Part shown: piece by piece, positions 24,557 through 37,085 of the stretch
Layout of the letters: each line of letters begins with the position of its first letter
How positions within the stretch are numbered: the stretch's first letter is position 1
Source of the DNA: Marisa cornuarietis
Taxonomy: Eukaryota > Mollusca > Gastropoda > Architaenioglossa > Ampullariidae
Assembly (NCBI GenBank): GCA_004794655.1
Contig: SMMW01000634.1
Location: forward strand, 2,824,501 to 2,888,500
Direction of reading: 5' to 3'
DNA: 64,000 nt
Program-made: the position numbers and the translations under genes
Notes under the pieces: model-generated
Told to the model about the DNA's origin: nothing
Seen by the model: only the letters and a program-made list of their open reading frames with translations
The model's database searches: none

Positions 24557-25599
24557 TCTCACTCACTCGCATCTCTTCTGCTTTTCCTCGTTTTAATTTG
24601 ATTTGTTTTTTTATGTTTCTATAATGCTACTTGTCTCGCCAAGTAAGAAATTGGATACTCTGAGATTTTCTGAAAAGGTTGCAGAATGTTGTGGCAATAC
24701 TAACAACAACAAAGTGAAATATACACAGAATATGTAGATTATTGTACCCCATGCAAAGTCTTGTGCTATGCTATTCATAATGATTAATGAATTCAGAGAA
24801 GAGGGAGGAAGAAATTGTTAGGAAGGATGAAAACTAATCTGTTAGCAGAGAATGGACGGATAACAACTCGCAGGTTCCGGAAGAAATAAATACCCCAGGT
24901 ATTGTTCTGTCTTACATGCACCCGGTTCTGCATTGTCTGCTAAACAAAGGATTTGATAGCAAATATTTTTAATGCTGAGAAAGCAGCATGAAGTGCATGA
25001 ATGTAACAATATGCATGTCTGCTGCAGCTTGGTTTGGGCCTTCCAGTAAGCGACTGAGTGGGGATGAGAAGTGGACATTTTTTTAGTTGATCATCGTCAC
25101 GCCAATTTTTAATGCTCTTCACTGGTCCTCTGAGCTACCGTGAATAACCTTGATATTCTTTGAAAAAAGTCCTCCTCCGATGTACATCAAGGCAATCTGT
25201 CGAAGCTGTTGCCAGATATCTGTGTTCTCTGGTGTCAAGCTAAATAATCATGCCCAGCACTTGTCTCGGTGTGTCGTCAGATGTTGCGACTCTTGAGTAA
25301 CGAAGACTACATCGACGGGCAGCCAGAACTTGGCCTGAGCTCCCACGATGTTAGGAGAAACTTCTAGCTCTTAGATTTTCTTTCGCTGTTGTTGGGGGTG
25401 ATTGTTGTTGATTTCTTTTTTAAGGGAACGAGGCGTGACCCTTATAACCCCACGTCTTCTTCCTCCAACATGGCTCCGAGAAGATTCATTACACCCGCCG
25501 CGTGTCTCAGTTATCGCTGTTATCACCTTGAGCCTGAACCGTTACACCAACATCTTCATCTCCTCTTGTCTTCTCTTCCGTCTTTGCGGAGCCAACTGT

Positions 25600-26130
25600 T
25601 ATAGCCGCATAGCGCGTGGGTGGCGCGAGGTCGTGACGTAAGGGACCACACGGTCAACTGTACGAGATCTGACGTCACTAGCTAAAAAGTCACGTGGCAG
25701 TACCTAGCGATCCTTGAGGCCATAAAAACTTGCCTGGTGTTGTTACCTAGCGATGCTTCCATCAGTAAAAGACTCGCTCGGAGCTGACTATTTGTTCCTC
25801 GGGAATATCAACTTTTGGCCCCCTTGCTGGTCTAGCCGCCAGCACAGCAGGGGTGGGGTGGGGTGGGAGGGAACTGCGCCTGGTGGAGGCTGTGCGAGGC
25901 AGCGTCAAGTGTTCCCGTCATCTTCCAAGAAGGCACGTCAGCAGCGAGCCGGCGTTATCAGCACGTGGAGGGGTTAATTATGACAATAATTTAGAACCCA
26001 AGGGTCAGTTTAACAAACTAATTAAAAGATTAGAGCGGGAGGTTGGTCGATTTCTGTCACTAACAGCTATTAGTCGAGCCAGCAGGTGATGATACCGCTG
26101 AAAGATGGCGCTGTGAATAGCTAGAAAAAG
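25600..26130. promoter_or_regulatory. Candidate enhancer block with CRE and homeodomain sites
   Basis: CRE-like TGACGTAA and TGACGTCA and an E-box CACGTG cluster at 25634-25696. The phrase TACCTAGCGAT occurs twice (about 25702 and 25745). An AT-rich core at about 25974-26035 holds TTAATTA, CTAATTAAAA and GATTAG homeodomain sites. GC-rich single-copy sequence surrounds it. Confidence 0.35.
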
Positions 26131-26829
26131 CAATGGACGTCCTGATTGGCGGAGGCGGCGCGCGGCGCGACAAAGCGGGCCGCGCAATCCGGGTTCCTCG
26201 TGCACGAGAAGGAAAAGGTCTCGACCGCAAACCCCTTCAGCAACCGGCACAGCAGGAGGTCTCAGACAGCCACAGACGGCTGGCTAATCTAGTCGGTCGA
26301 AAAACGGTCGAAAGCGCAAACTGTCGACTTGGAGGCTGATGACAACCTGGAAGTGGCAGTGCCTTCATCTTCAACCTGTACGTCATGCTGCTGACGGCGA
26401 GCCTGTGATGAGGGATACCGACAGGTAGCCTTGCATCTGCGCAGCATCTCGCAGCATGAATGTTCATGGACGGATTGTAGCCGTCTTTCTTGAGCTCTGA
26501 TCAAAAGTTCCAAGAAGATCAAGCACTCGGTAGGACGCCATAGGTTTTTCTTCGCTGGCGGTGTGCGTGTGTGGAACAAGACACTCAATGCACTTGAATT
26601 TTAAAGTTAAACGATATATTATTTCCAACGGAAATGTATAGAACACACTGGTAGAAAATGTATGTATTTTTAATGTGCACGTGCTAACGATGTGTCTGGT
26701 CTCATACTTCAGTGCTACAATCACGTGACAGGAGTCAGCAGATCATTAAAAGCACGCGTTTGTATTTCGCACTTTGTGTTGGACAATCCACTCACGCTTT
26801 CCCCCTCTCCCCCCAGCGAGCTCAGCACA

Positions 26830-26945
26830 CGTGAGATACAAGCTCGACCTGATTAAGAACACATGAACTCATATGAGATACAGGCTCGATCTGAATTACA
26901 ACAGGTGAGATATTTTCATTCAGGACACGTGAGAGATTTCGCTCG
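26830..26945. repeat. Degenerate tandem repeat, about 40 bp unit
   Basis: Two to three diverged copies of 'cacgtgagatacaagctcga' plus downstream sequence, immediately before SINE A copy 2. Confidence 0.55.
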
Positions 26946-27112
26946 GTAGTGTACTCGCGTGCCACCATTTCAGTGAGAGACCCTGGGTTCAGATCTCGTC
27001 TCCGAACACTTGCCTATTCGCAGGGATGGCAGTCGGGGTTTTTTTCTGGGTAATCCAGTTTCCTCCCCCACCCCTCTTCCCCTACGGTGCGAAATCACCT
27101 CAGGGTGGAACC
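26935..27112 (+). mobile_element. tRNA-derived SINE, family A copy 2
   Basis: Close match to copy 1, including 'cagtgagaga' then a box-B-like 'gggttcagatctcgtctccg' and the downstream 'cagggatggcagtcggggtt' body, ending in 'cagggtgg'. Its box A half is shortened (GCTCGGTAGTGTACTCGC), so this copy looks transcriptionally dead. Confidence 0.72.
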
Positions 27113-28201
27113 ATTTTGTTTAAAAATAAACCAGTCACCCAACATGTGAGATTCAGGCCAGCCTGTAGCAAACCAGTCCTGGGTCTTAACATTGTCGCGG
27201 AGTTCAAGCAGCGAATTTTGCGATCCTTTCCAGGTTCAGTCCTGGAAGGATCGCTCACTTTAGACACGGTGTATTGCTTTTTAGTATGGATGAATCGGAG
27301 AATCGAAAAACCGAAGTAGCCTGCCAACAAAAGGAGGTACTTGGTAAAAAGACATTTAAGAGAGGAAAAAGGAGAAAGGAGAAAAAGTCCAGGAGAGGAA
27401 GGAAGGCCAGTTGCTGACACTAGCCTGGAAAAGTCGCAGACTATCCTCCTCGTGCCAAAACAGCATGGCCAATGGACCATGACCGATGAAAGTCCCGGAA
27501 ACAAAACGATCATACAGAGAGTTCACATACGGATGTACATATGGGTTGTCGTCTGCTTAATGACGAATGCACAGTCGCGAAGGTAAACTTTTAACAGCTG
27601 GGCAAATCTAGCAGTTATCCTCAGTCTAAACATGTTCACGAAGCCTGTTTTTGTTCCAAAATGCCTAACCTGGCGTGCATTCCTCGTTCAGAATTAAAAA
27701 ATCAAGCAACATAAACTGGTTTCGTATTCGTCAGTAATTAAAGCTACGGTCCTTAATTTGCTTAAATCTTTTGCTGACACATCGTCAAAGGGGTTTTAAA
27801 AGGCGTTTTGATGAGTGATTCTATTCTTGTCATCTGTTTATCAGGGACCCAAAGACCTTGTGACTTCTACAAAATAATAAAAATATAAGCTCTTATTCAG
27901 TAGCATCTCGTTCTCCATTTTATCTCGAAAACTTTCGTCTCTGTCTCTGACAGCTCGAGACTACTTACTCGTCTCATCTGACAAGAGAGTTCAAATCAGC
28001 TGGGACTGGGATGGTCTAGGTAAGAAACTAAACTGGGCTCGGGACTGATCTCTGATGTCCTTAGCAAGGTTCAGACCGAGAATGATCCCCAGATATCACT
28101 GAGCCTGTAGGCAACGCCATGTCCGTTATATTCTACAGATTGTCCAACACTTCCATACCAAACTGTCGTTAGTGCGTAAGCTTTACAACACAATTAAAGC
28201 A

Positions 28202-28232
<31 letters not shown>

Positions 28233-28254
28233 GTCGTCGTCGTCGTCGTCGTCG
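28202..28254. repeat. (ATC)n(GTC)n microsatellite
   Basis: About ten ATC units pass into about seven GTC units, mirroring the GAC/GAT structure at 3793. Confidence 0.96.
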
Positions 28255-28916
28255 TTGAAGCCTCAACCGCATTCACCTCCATCCATCAGTGTATCAGCTG
28301 CCTCCTGCCGTCGGGCTGCATTTTTCCAACTGTTCTTCTTTCAGCTTCTTCGCTCACAGAAAACTTTCGACCTTGGGTTTACAATTTGTCTGTGGCATGG
28401 ACAGTGACTGAAATTTCACGATGTCTTGCATCCTACGCTGGTCACCTGTAGGTGGCCAGATTGGGGCAGGGGCTGTTTACCTGTCCTAGATGCATATATC
28501 GTAATATGTGCTTGAATGTACGACACGTGTCGTAACATTGAACAATAAATGTAATCAATGAGCAACGAGGCTGTCTGAACTAATGAGTTTCCCTGACGCT
28601 AGCATCTTGCTGAATTTCCGAGAAGCGATTTTTATAGCAGCACATCCTGTAACAAAGGCGGCTGGTGCCCACTGTGTCAATTAAACAACACTTTAGAGTC
28701 AAGCCCCCAGATCAGCTACAAGTCTTCTGCGTCCATTTACGCTAAAGACCTCTCAAAGAAGCTCGTGCCAAGAACTGCTCCGCTCCATTAGTTTTCTATT
28801 GCACACCTGCGCAACCTGGCAAGAAATTGGATGACTCAAAGCGGCCCCGCAGACTCGCGAAGCCCATGCCAGGAGACAGGCAGAGTGCTCTGGTCTATGT
28901 AAGACGACGTGCACAC

Positions 28917-29105
28917 CTAACGGGTCAGGGCGCACGCCTCTAATTTCGAGTCGTCGAGATGCGCGTGCAGGTGGCCCTTCATGAGGCCGAGGTACCCAAC
29001 CATGGCGATGAGGTCTCGCCTGGACCGGAAGTGAGTCAGAGGTCTCGAGACTTTTCGCGGTGGTCCCCGAGAAGCCGCTGTGCCGGCCGTTGACCCGCGA
29101 CGCAT
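28917..29105 (-). other. Possible isolated coding exon or gene fragment
   Basis: A 62-codon minus frame starting at an ATG, with GC-rich third positions. Its second half, THFRSRRDLIAMVGYLGLMK followed by GHLHAHLDDSKLEA, has a plausible protein-like pattern. The RSRRD-x-(hydrophobic) and K/H-x(n)-LE-A spacing is reminiscent of DUF1330-type small alpha/beta barrel proteins. Without alignment this is only a resemblance. There are no flanking exons and the frame stops at a TAG at 28917-28919. Chance is a serious alternative. Confidence 0.25.
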
Positions 29106-30271
29106 CTCTGCTTGGCTAAGGGCTGTTTGAGTCGACTGCTCCTCATGCCTACCTCCTTTGTGGCCACAGCTAATTAAATGCTACCTCCACGTCAGCGTGT
29201 TCAAAGGGGCTGGAACGTTTGTAACCATCCTACCGAAAAGAGACCTATCGTTCATGGTCCAAGCTTACTTAATAATTAATAGATGAGCTCATTTTCTGTT
29301 GCACGATAGGAATTTTTATTACATGACCGTTTTGTAACGTATTACAGGAACACATTCCTGGCGCAAGGGAGAATAAAATTGCAGACAATCAAAAGGAGAA
29401 AGAAATGCTGACAATTTATGAGTTACAGAAAACTAGTAGTTAGTAGGATAAATTTTGAATACAGTATTTTTTTTATAATGATAGTAATTAATGTTTATTT
29501 ATCTTAATAAAATTGTCTTTTATCTCTCGCTGGCATTACATTTGCAGCTGGAACGATGTGTAGGCGTGGAGTTTTTGCCACCCTCGTCTGGGCTGAGATT
29601 TTTGAATTTCTAGTGCAACGATGCAGGGGATGTTATCAGACTACAATGGATGTTCCTTCTTCCTCCCTCCCCACTTTCGTTTACATCGTCTGCGCTTGCT
29701 GTTGTGTGTCTCCGAGCATCACTGATGTCTTCGAGTGAGCAAACATAGTACAATAGTGCAATATCATGTCACTGGACATCATATTAGCTGAGAATAGACT
29801 ATAAGTGCTGCTGCCTCCCTCGTCTTCCAGTTAAGACCCACTTTCTGACTTGACACTCGTAGAAACACTGTTCGTTTGTGGGAGTGGTAGGTTTAACTGG
29901 TAGGTGACACAACAGAAATTCCTAAAAACTCCAAGACATCTTTCACATAAGCTCATGGAAATTTCTTTGCAGTTTTATTTCCAGCGAGCACAAAAGAAAT
30001 TTTTTCATTTTTATAATCTGTGTCGGAGACCATTCCACTCAGTTTGGAGCTTTCATGTGGGGAAAGATTGTCATAGATCAATGTTGAATGGTTAAAGTAC
30101 ACAAGACAAGCAAAACGAATTATTCCTAAGTCATAAAACTGAGGTTTCCGCACACCACTGTGACAGTTAGATGGTAAAATGCTATTTCAAGGTCTAACAT
30201 ATTGATCTGTAGATGATGGACGCACAATCGAAGTAAACCATTTTTCCCAGTGGGCAAATGTAGGGAACAAG

Positions 30272-30440
30272 ACAGGAGGTTGGTTGGATTGTGGTTACCG
30301 GACTGCAGTGGCTGGCTCTGCTCGATGACCCGAAGGTTCGGTTCCCTGTAGCCGCGGAACAGGCATCTTCAGCTCCGCGAAGCACGCTATCCAAGCGACA
30401 ATCATCGTAAAGCAGGAGATTTTGTGAGGAGGAAGAAGAA
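30272..30440 (+). mobile_element. Possible tRNA-derived SINE head
   Basis: A box-B-like GGTTCGGTTCC (30335-30345) stands about 50 bp after 'ttggattgtggttaccgg', the expected distance for a box A/box B pair. No second copy was recognised in the window, so this is tentative. Confidence 0.35.
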
Positions 30441-32619
30441 GCATCAGTGAGAGGAGGAGAGGGGTGCTGTGTAATTTTCCTGACACCACCACAGAGAGTC
30501 AGGGAGGACATGTGTAATTTTCCTGACAACAGCAGCCCCAGCGTCGGTGTCTCTAGACACTTGCACTATGACCCTCACGTCGGCCGAAGGCGCTCAGTGG
30601 GTGATTACCAGCACCTTTGGAGAGATTAGGCGCAGCAAGCCAGGCACTGTGCAGAAAAAGGACAGTGGAAATAACGGCAAACATGACCATAGGAAGCAAG
30701 CCAAGTGTGCATTCTCTCCCCCTCCCTTCCCCACCCAACACAGTTCCTGCCCTCTGAAACCTGACCGAAATCATTTTTTGCGGTGTACCAATCGCAGATG
30801 TCTGGGTATTCCTGGGTTTAGTCTGCGCATGCGTGGAGTTTAAGCGCAAACAGGTGATCTGGAGAAAAATCGAATGTCTGATGTGAATCTCCTTTCAAAC
30901 CTACAGTGCTTACGAGAGCGTTTTTGGAGAATAACCCAGCCTATATGGTGAATCTCCTTCAAAAGTACAGCGTGAATGATTGTCTGGCTGGGTGCTGGAG
31001 AACAGACAGCCATTAACACATAGACATCCGTTAATACTACCAGTACACAATCAGACACTCTCTCCTTCGCACTTAAGCCCTCACGAATGTGCATACTACA
31101 CTATACCCAGTCGGTCAGGAATGTCCAGACACCCGCAATCGTAACACAGCTGCTGTTACTTATGTTAATACTCTGCAGGTAGTAATGTACTACAGCACCT
31201 GAACATTATTTTTCAACTTCCCCCTCCTCCTTCTTCCTCCTTTCTAAACAAAATGTAAGCAAACAAGTAAACAAACAAACAAAAAACCCCCAAATTAATC
31301 CGTAGCATGGTGGCTAGTGGAACAGTAGTTCACTAGATTGAGGTCTGCTCGTTCATGCTACAGAAACCCCGATCCCTGTCTCCTCCTCATCCAACATTAA
31401 TGGCTGCCTGATTTTACTGGGAAGATAAAGAAGGACTATATTCTATGACCACAGCAGTTTGGCTACAGTCAAAACTTGGCCAGTCTACAGCAACCCTGCC
31501 ACAGCTCTACAAATATCATTGTATCCCGAGTGTAATCCGGTCACATTTTTCAGTTTGAACACAACCCATGACAGACTGACCTTCTGTTACATCGACATCG
31601 TCCTTGATTGAGGAACGAGTTAATTACTGCATAATTTGCAACGGTCTTGTTTCCAAGGACTTCATACCAAGCAGGTGCCATTACTGAACATAAAAGCTTA
31701 ATAGCAATCAGGAATTATTTCCATCACAGAGAGAAGGAACGCACGATTGGTTTGCTGTTTGCCAATTGTTGGCTCACGAATGTCTATGGAGACCCATAGT
31801 ATAATGTCTTCATCAGATGACCTCTTTCGGCACCGAACTAAGATCATGACCACTTGGTGATTTTTAAACAACTTTAAGGTCCAAACCCGGGTTGTTCGAG
31901 ATCGCCGAAGTTTGACTGGGCGTGCAAAGAGGACAACACAAAGCTTTGTGAGAACCCTTGTTATGACAATGTTTCATCTGAATGTCTGAAACAAGGAAAG
32001 ATTTCTCGTGTCAGTAAAAAAAAAAAAAAAAAAAAGAAAAGACACACAAAGAAAACCAACATTTGTATATCCTCTACTTGTACTATTAACAAAATAACAA
32101 AAGTAGTATTTCTAATCCAGATTTATGCGAAATAACGGGCAGTTGGGAGCTATGTTGTATAAAATATACAAAAAAGTATTAGAATTGAGAAAAGCAATCA
32201 TTATTAGGTGTCCTATTCATTTTTTAACCCAGGGTTTCAGCGAGAAATTAAAAATAAATTAGAGGCGAGGAAACAAAAGTTCTTTGATGCTGGTAAGTGG
32301 TACGTGCAATGGAAGCAGCCATAACTTATTGGCTCAAGAGGTTTCGAGATTTGGATCCTGCAACCCCTTAGTCTCTCAAAAATATTGCTCTCCACATGCT
32401 TTCTTTGAGACAATCCCATGTAACACCAAACATATTTGTTACAAAGCGACACAAAGCCGCAAAATAGTTCCCCATCCGCTCGAGCGACAGACAGGCTGCT
32501 GGTGCAGTAATCTTGGCCACTTTAATCACCTGATCGGGGAAGGTAAGGGAAGAGTGGATGGGGGAAGGAGGCTTGTGAGATTAGAGTAGGGGGGATGCTG
32601 CACGGAGGAAACTGTTACG

Positions 32620-33260
32620 GCACGCTCTCAAGTCAAAGGAAGAGCATCGGGCGAGCCCGCCGCGGAGTCTGGAGGGGCGTAGAAAGTGCGCCTTGAAGTA
32701 ATCAGGGGCTTGAGTTAGTGCAAAGAGGACAACTAATTTGTAGCCTTCTCTAAAACTGCAGCACTCTTTTAAGCGGCAATTAACTGCGGATCGGTGGTGT
32801 GTGCCTATCGAGACTTACCGGCCCCTGGCAGTTGCTTACCGTTCTAATTGTCGCTTGTCCGATCGTTCAGTTACCCCGCTCTCTACATGACTGTTCATAA
32901 TGACCCACCCACCCTTTCCCAGCTTGATTTACCCCGCGACAGATGCAAGAAGCGGAAGGGTTTTTGCTTTCCGACTCTAAAACTTTATCACACGGTTGAC
33001 TAACTTGGCACAACAAACCAAGAAATCGTTTATTGATCCAGTGTGATGCAATTTTCTCTAATAACTGAGTAAAGGTCAGGGCTAGAGGCTATTACATTCT
33101 GGGTAAATACCCACCCAGCCCATTCGTGACGTCACCTTTGTCCACCTGATTAATAATAGTTCCAGCTCTCCTATCCGAAGTGGAACTCCAATTGTGACAA
33201 TGTAAACGAACACATGTACAATCCTGACGGTTGTATTGTTGGGCTTTCGCTGTCCTTTTC
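32620..33260. promoter_or_regulatory. Candidate cis-regulatory block
   Basis: Single-copy, moderately GC-rich stretch containing TCTAATTG (an Msx-type site) and CAATTAAC. It also has a perfect CRE palindrome GTGACGTCAC (33126-33135) followed closely by CCTTTGT and CACCTG. Function is inferred only from site clustering. Confidence 0.3.
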
Positions 33261-35999
33261 TACACAGTGCCCGGTTTATCTCTCCAAAGGTGCTGATATC
33301 GTAGGCTTGTAACTCAAAAACTGCAGTAGTGAGGGGATTTATCTAGATTTTTATTTTTGAAACAATGTTTTCCTCTGAGCATTACCCAGTCATTAGAAAA
33401 AGAAAATTGCACCACTGTACTCGACATTTAAAATTCACGCTCATCATGAAGCCAAATAAAGTTTAATTTTCATACTAAAGCTTTCACATCATCTGCATCC
33501 GAATAAGATCTATGAGCATGCTTGGTCTAGAAAGCAAGATTGCACAACAAGGACATCTTTTTCAACCTCTCTGCAAGGCCAACGGATCTTCAGAAAGGAG
33601 TGGACGGTACGTATGGCCACATAACTGTCGGATTTGTTGGCAACAGCTGCAGCTCTAATGTATAAACAATTATTCATCTTCCCAATGTAAATGTTTTTAC
33701 AGAGCTACTGGTATTAATCCTCCCCTCGCTCTGTTTTTCCTTCGTAAGCTTTGTATCACTTACCTTGATTTATTGTTTTTCAACTCTCATAGTTCGCCGG
33801 AGTGAGCCACCAGTCAAACGAGAGAAAAATGACTAGAAAAAAAGATGTCGAGAGTAAAAGAAGGAAGGAGAAAGGAAGGAAAAGGAGGAATGAAAAGAAG
33901 AAAGATGAAGAAATGACAGAATTTCATGTATTACAAAACGTTAAAGTAAATCGCGAAATTAATGGCGATAAAGCACGTGCTGCGGCTGTCATTATACAAC
34001 AGTGAAATGAATAATGAGGCGAAAACGACGACAGTATCCGATATGCTGTCTGACGACCATACACGGGGATGGACAGCCAGACATCTGTGATGGATGAAGC
34101 ATATAATGCAGCTCTTTGTGCATTTCTGGGAGTTCCCGCCTTCCTTCATTCGTTCCTTCAATTCTTTCTTTCTTTTTCTCTTTCTTTATTCCTAGCCTCA
34201 TGCTTTGTTTCTTTTTTATGTCTTTCTTTCTTTGTCTTTATTTCGCGATGTCTACCTTCCAATGACTTTTTTATTATTGTTTCGAAAGATAATTCTTGAA
34301 ATTGTAGTCTTGCGCAATCCTTTAGGGGACATAGAAAATATAATAAAATGTTCATAAAAGAATAATCCCACTTCAAGAAAAATATGCTAACAGCTTGAGG
34401 ATGTTGCATATCAATGATGAACAAGGAATGTTCCTAGCAGACAGAGCCCTGACAGTTTTACAGATGAGACCATTTTTCGTTGCCTTGCATTAAGCCCTAC
34501 AGCTGAAAACTCCATAAACACTGTTTTTTACTATGGTTTTTTTTATTATTAAACCGGGGACAAAAGAAACACAGGCCATCATTTTAGCGACCAGCGCAGA
34601 TAAAGAGACTAAAGTGTAACCTCTTCATCGTCAGGTCTGCAAAAGGCCAGACAAGTAAGTGGCACGAGGCAGTCACTGATAACTGTTGAATAAATCCTGT
34701 AAGTGGAACAGGAACTATTCAGCACCGAGCGTTTTCACGCAACTCCTCTCACAGCAGTCAGCAACGACGCCATCATGTGACCGGTGGGCGTGTTGCTTTG
34801 TTTTGTTTACTATCGCAACGCACACAACGGCAGTAAAGGTGCAGCTAAAGCATGCTGCTGTGACAGCCCCGTGCAGCGTCCACACGCACTTTCAGAAGGC
34901 TTTCCGTGACCTGAGCCTAATAGGGGGGGAAAGTACCCGTTTTCACGTACCCGTTCGGCGTGACACCCACGCGTCGTTCATCACGAGGCCGGGTTGAGTA
35001 CAATGACCAGTTCATCACAACGGATTTTGTTTTCAGCAGCGTATGTCCTCCCCCATCTGGGGTTTTTCTTAAAATACGACGCTTCGAACGTTGGCAGGTT
35101 TTGTTTTTTTTGCCTGAACAGTGCGAACAAAGATGGCGCCTCTTCCACCATCATCAGTAAGGGTGGATGTAGGTGGGGGTGAGGAATAGGTTTAATTTTT
35201 TTTTATATAGATAAGCGTATAGGTTTTGAAAGTTGTTTTAAAATGCCTAAATATTTCATTGTTGTTTATTAAAGCCTACAAGTTTCCCAAATTGTTTATG
35301 AAAGCTTATAAATTTATAAAGTGTTCGTCAGGCGGTGAATGGCCTAGGTCCTAGGAGGTCAAGTTTCCTCGTTTCAGTTCTCGAGCTGAAATCGAGCGAA
35401 ACAAACACGAGGGGCTTAGCACCCTGCATTTGCTGGTTTCTTGTTGGATTCTAATTTCTCCTGTCACCATGAAGGATTAAAGGCCATGGTTTGGATACTT
35501 TATCTTTTATCCTGCTCTGTCTCATGCTGTTTATTTTTTTTTTTAATTAATACCGATCGTCTCTCATAACTGTTATGAAAGATTAACTATTCATACAAAC
35601 GGTTTTATTTGGAAGTTTTACAAATAATCTCCGCAGAGGAAAGCATCGAATAATGGAAACATTCAATGTTCTACTTAATCTTTTACTTTTGAATTTTTGA
35701 CTGGCAATATTATGAAAATACCGTTTATATCATTAGACTTTTAGGTCCTTGTAAAGTATTGCATAATACAGCTTTTCTATGGACTGACAGTAGTGATAAG
35801 AAAATGTATATATCTTGATGCGTTTGTGTTCTTTTCCGAAAGATATTTATTACAGGTTTGAATACCAAGCATGAATGAATGTCGAGCATATTTGATTTTT
35901 TTTTTTTAAACTGAGGGTATGATGAAGACGACGCCTTTACGACAAGGGTTTTTCTTCCCAGAAAGTTTGCCTAACATAGCTGTCCCTTTTTAAATTTTT

Positions 36000-36600
36000 T
36001 TTCTAACAATAGTGATGAAAACAACGCCCATGTGGCGACTGTTTCTTGTACCTTCGCCATCTCCACCCTGCATTTTCCCCCACTTCCCCTCTCTAGCCGG
36101 TTTGCGGGTGGCGAAAGAGTGCAACGGGGGGATCGCAACATCGACAGGCGATTCACATTGTTGGCTGCAAAGAGATACTGTTTTTGATCTTTAATTTCCG
36201 CCAGGGTTGATAAAAAAAAGGCGACTACGGCTCTGTGTGCGTCCCCCAAATTACCGGGGAAATCATTGCTTAATCGCTCCTTTGCACTTCAATAAACTAT
36301 TGATGAAACAGCGCCAATGAGATAGAGAGTCAGGCTCCTGCTGCTGGAGGGACCTGCGCTTGCCGCCTTTTGCCCGGGGGCTGCTGGCAGATTGAAAATG
36401 CCTCCGCCTCTAGCCTCGCTCCGGTCGGCCCTGTGCCGCGCGAAGGGGAAGGAAATGTCGCGAAAATTGTCACAGAAATTATCAGGCAAGGTGAAGATGG
36501 CCCCCGCGATAGAACCTTATAAACTCCCTTCGGCTGCGGTCGGACGCTCGACGAGGGCGTAGCGAAATGAACCCAGTGACGAAAGGCAGGGGATTGGAGG
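36000..36600. promoter_or_regulatory. CpG-rich candidate regulatory block beside the LINE
   Basis: GC- and CpG-rich single-copy DNA with a TCF/LEF-like TTTGATCTTT (about 36182-36191), CAATAAACTATTGAT, and TTATAAACT near the right end. It lies 500 bp from the LINE insertion. No exon could be defined. Confidence 0.33.
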
Positions 36601-37072
36601 AGGAATTCGATGGGGATGGGGATGGTGGGTGGGTGGAGACCTAGAGCTCGTCTTTTCTTTCTGAAGAGGTGAAGAAGTTCGATCGAACTGCTGCTCGGCT
36701 CACTTTAAAGTTGTCGTGGAGGCTAGCACGTGATGCGGCTGATAGCGACTCTTCTCGCCTTCCTCGTCAGTCGTCTGTCTACGTGGTCTTGATTTCTCTC
36801 TCTCTCTCCCGCTGAATGTGTCACCACCCTCCCATCCTCAGCAGTTTTCCGTGTCTTGTTGTTTTACTAACCATCCCCAGGCTAGTCCTTGCCGACCATC
36901 AACGTCCAACATTATTTGCTGTCGGTGACAGTTCTGGAAGATCGGAACTTGGTCCCCACCTCCCACTTTAGCCGCTCACCTACGACGTTTCCTCATCTGC
37001 GGCAGAGACAGCGGTGCGGCAGGCAGCGGCGGCAGCAACAAACATAGAAGACAACAGAACTCTCTCTCTCTC

Positions 37073-37085
37073 TCTCTTGGGAATA
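37073..37085. repeat. Left target site duplication of the LINE
   Basis: TCTCTTGGGAATA, identical to 39701-39713. The preceding bases differ (C on the left, T on the right), so the duplication is exactly 13 bp. Confidence 0.92.

Larger units (their letters stand above)
10331..37085. other. Intergenic DNA between the NK-class gene and the retrotransposon
   Basis: No gene is supported here. Contents worth naming are listed separately: a probable MITE (15.9-16.2 kb), tRNA-derived SINEs (21.5, 22.3, 23.1, 26.9 and 30.3 kb), microsatellites, degenerate tandem arrays, and GC-rich blocks near 14.6, 17.2, 19.4, 21.2, 23.9, 25.6-26.4, 28.9, 32.7-33.2 and 36.0-36.6 kb that may be regulatory. Confidence 0.6.

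Noticed and set aside
31298..31440. Possible SINE head (GCATGGTGGCTAGTGGAA)
   Set aside because: Box A resemblance only, with no box B at the expected distance and no second copy.
33802..34005. Lys/Glu/Arg-rich 67-codon frame
   Set aside because: Product of a purine-rich tract; no domain or conserved pattern.
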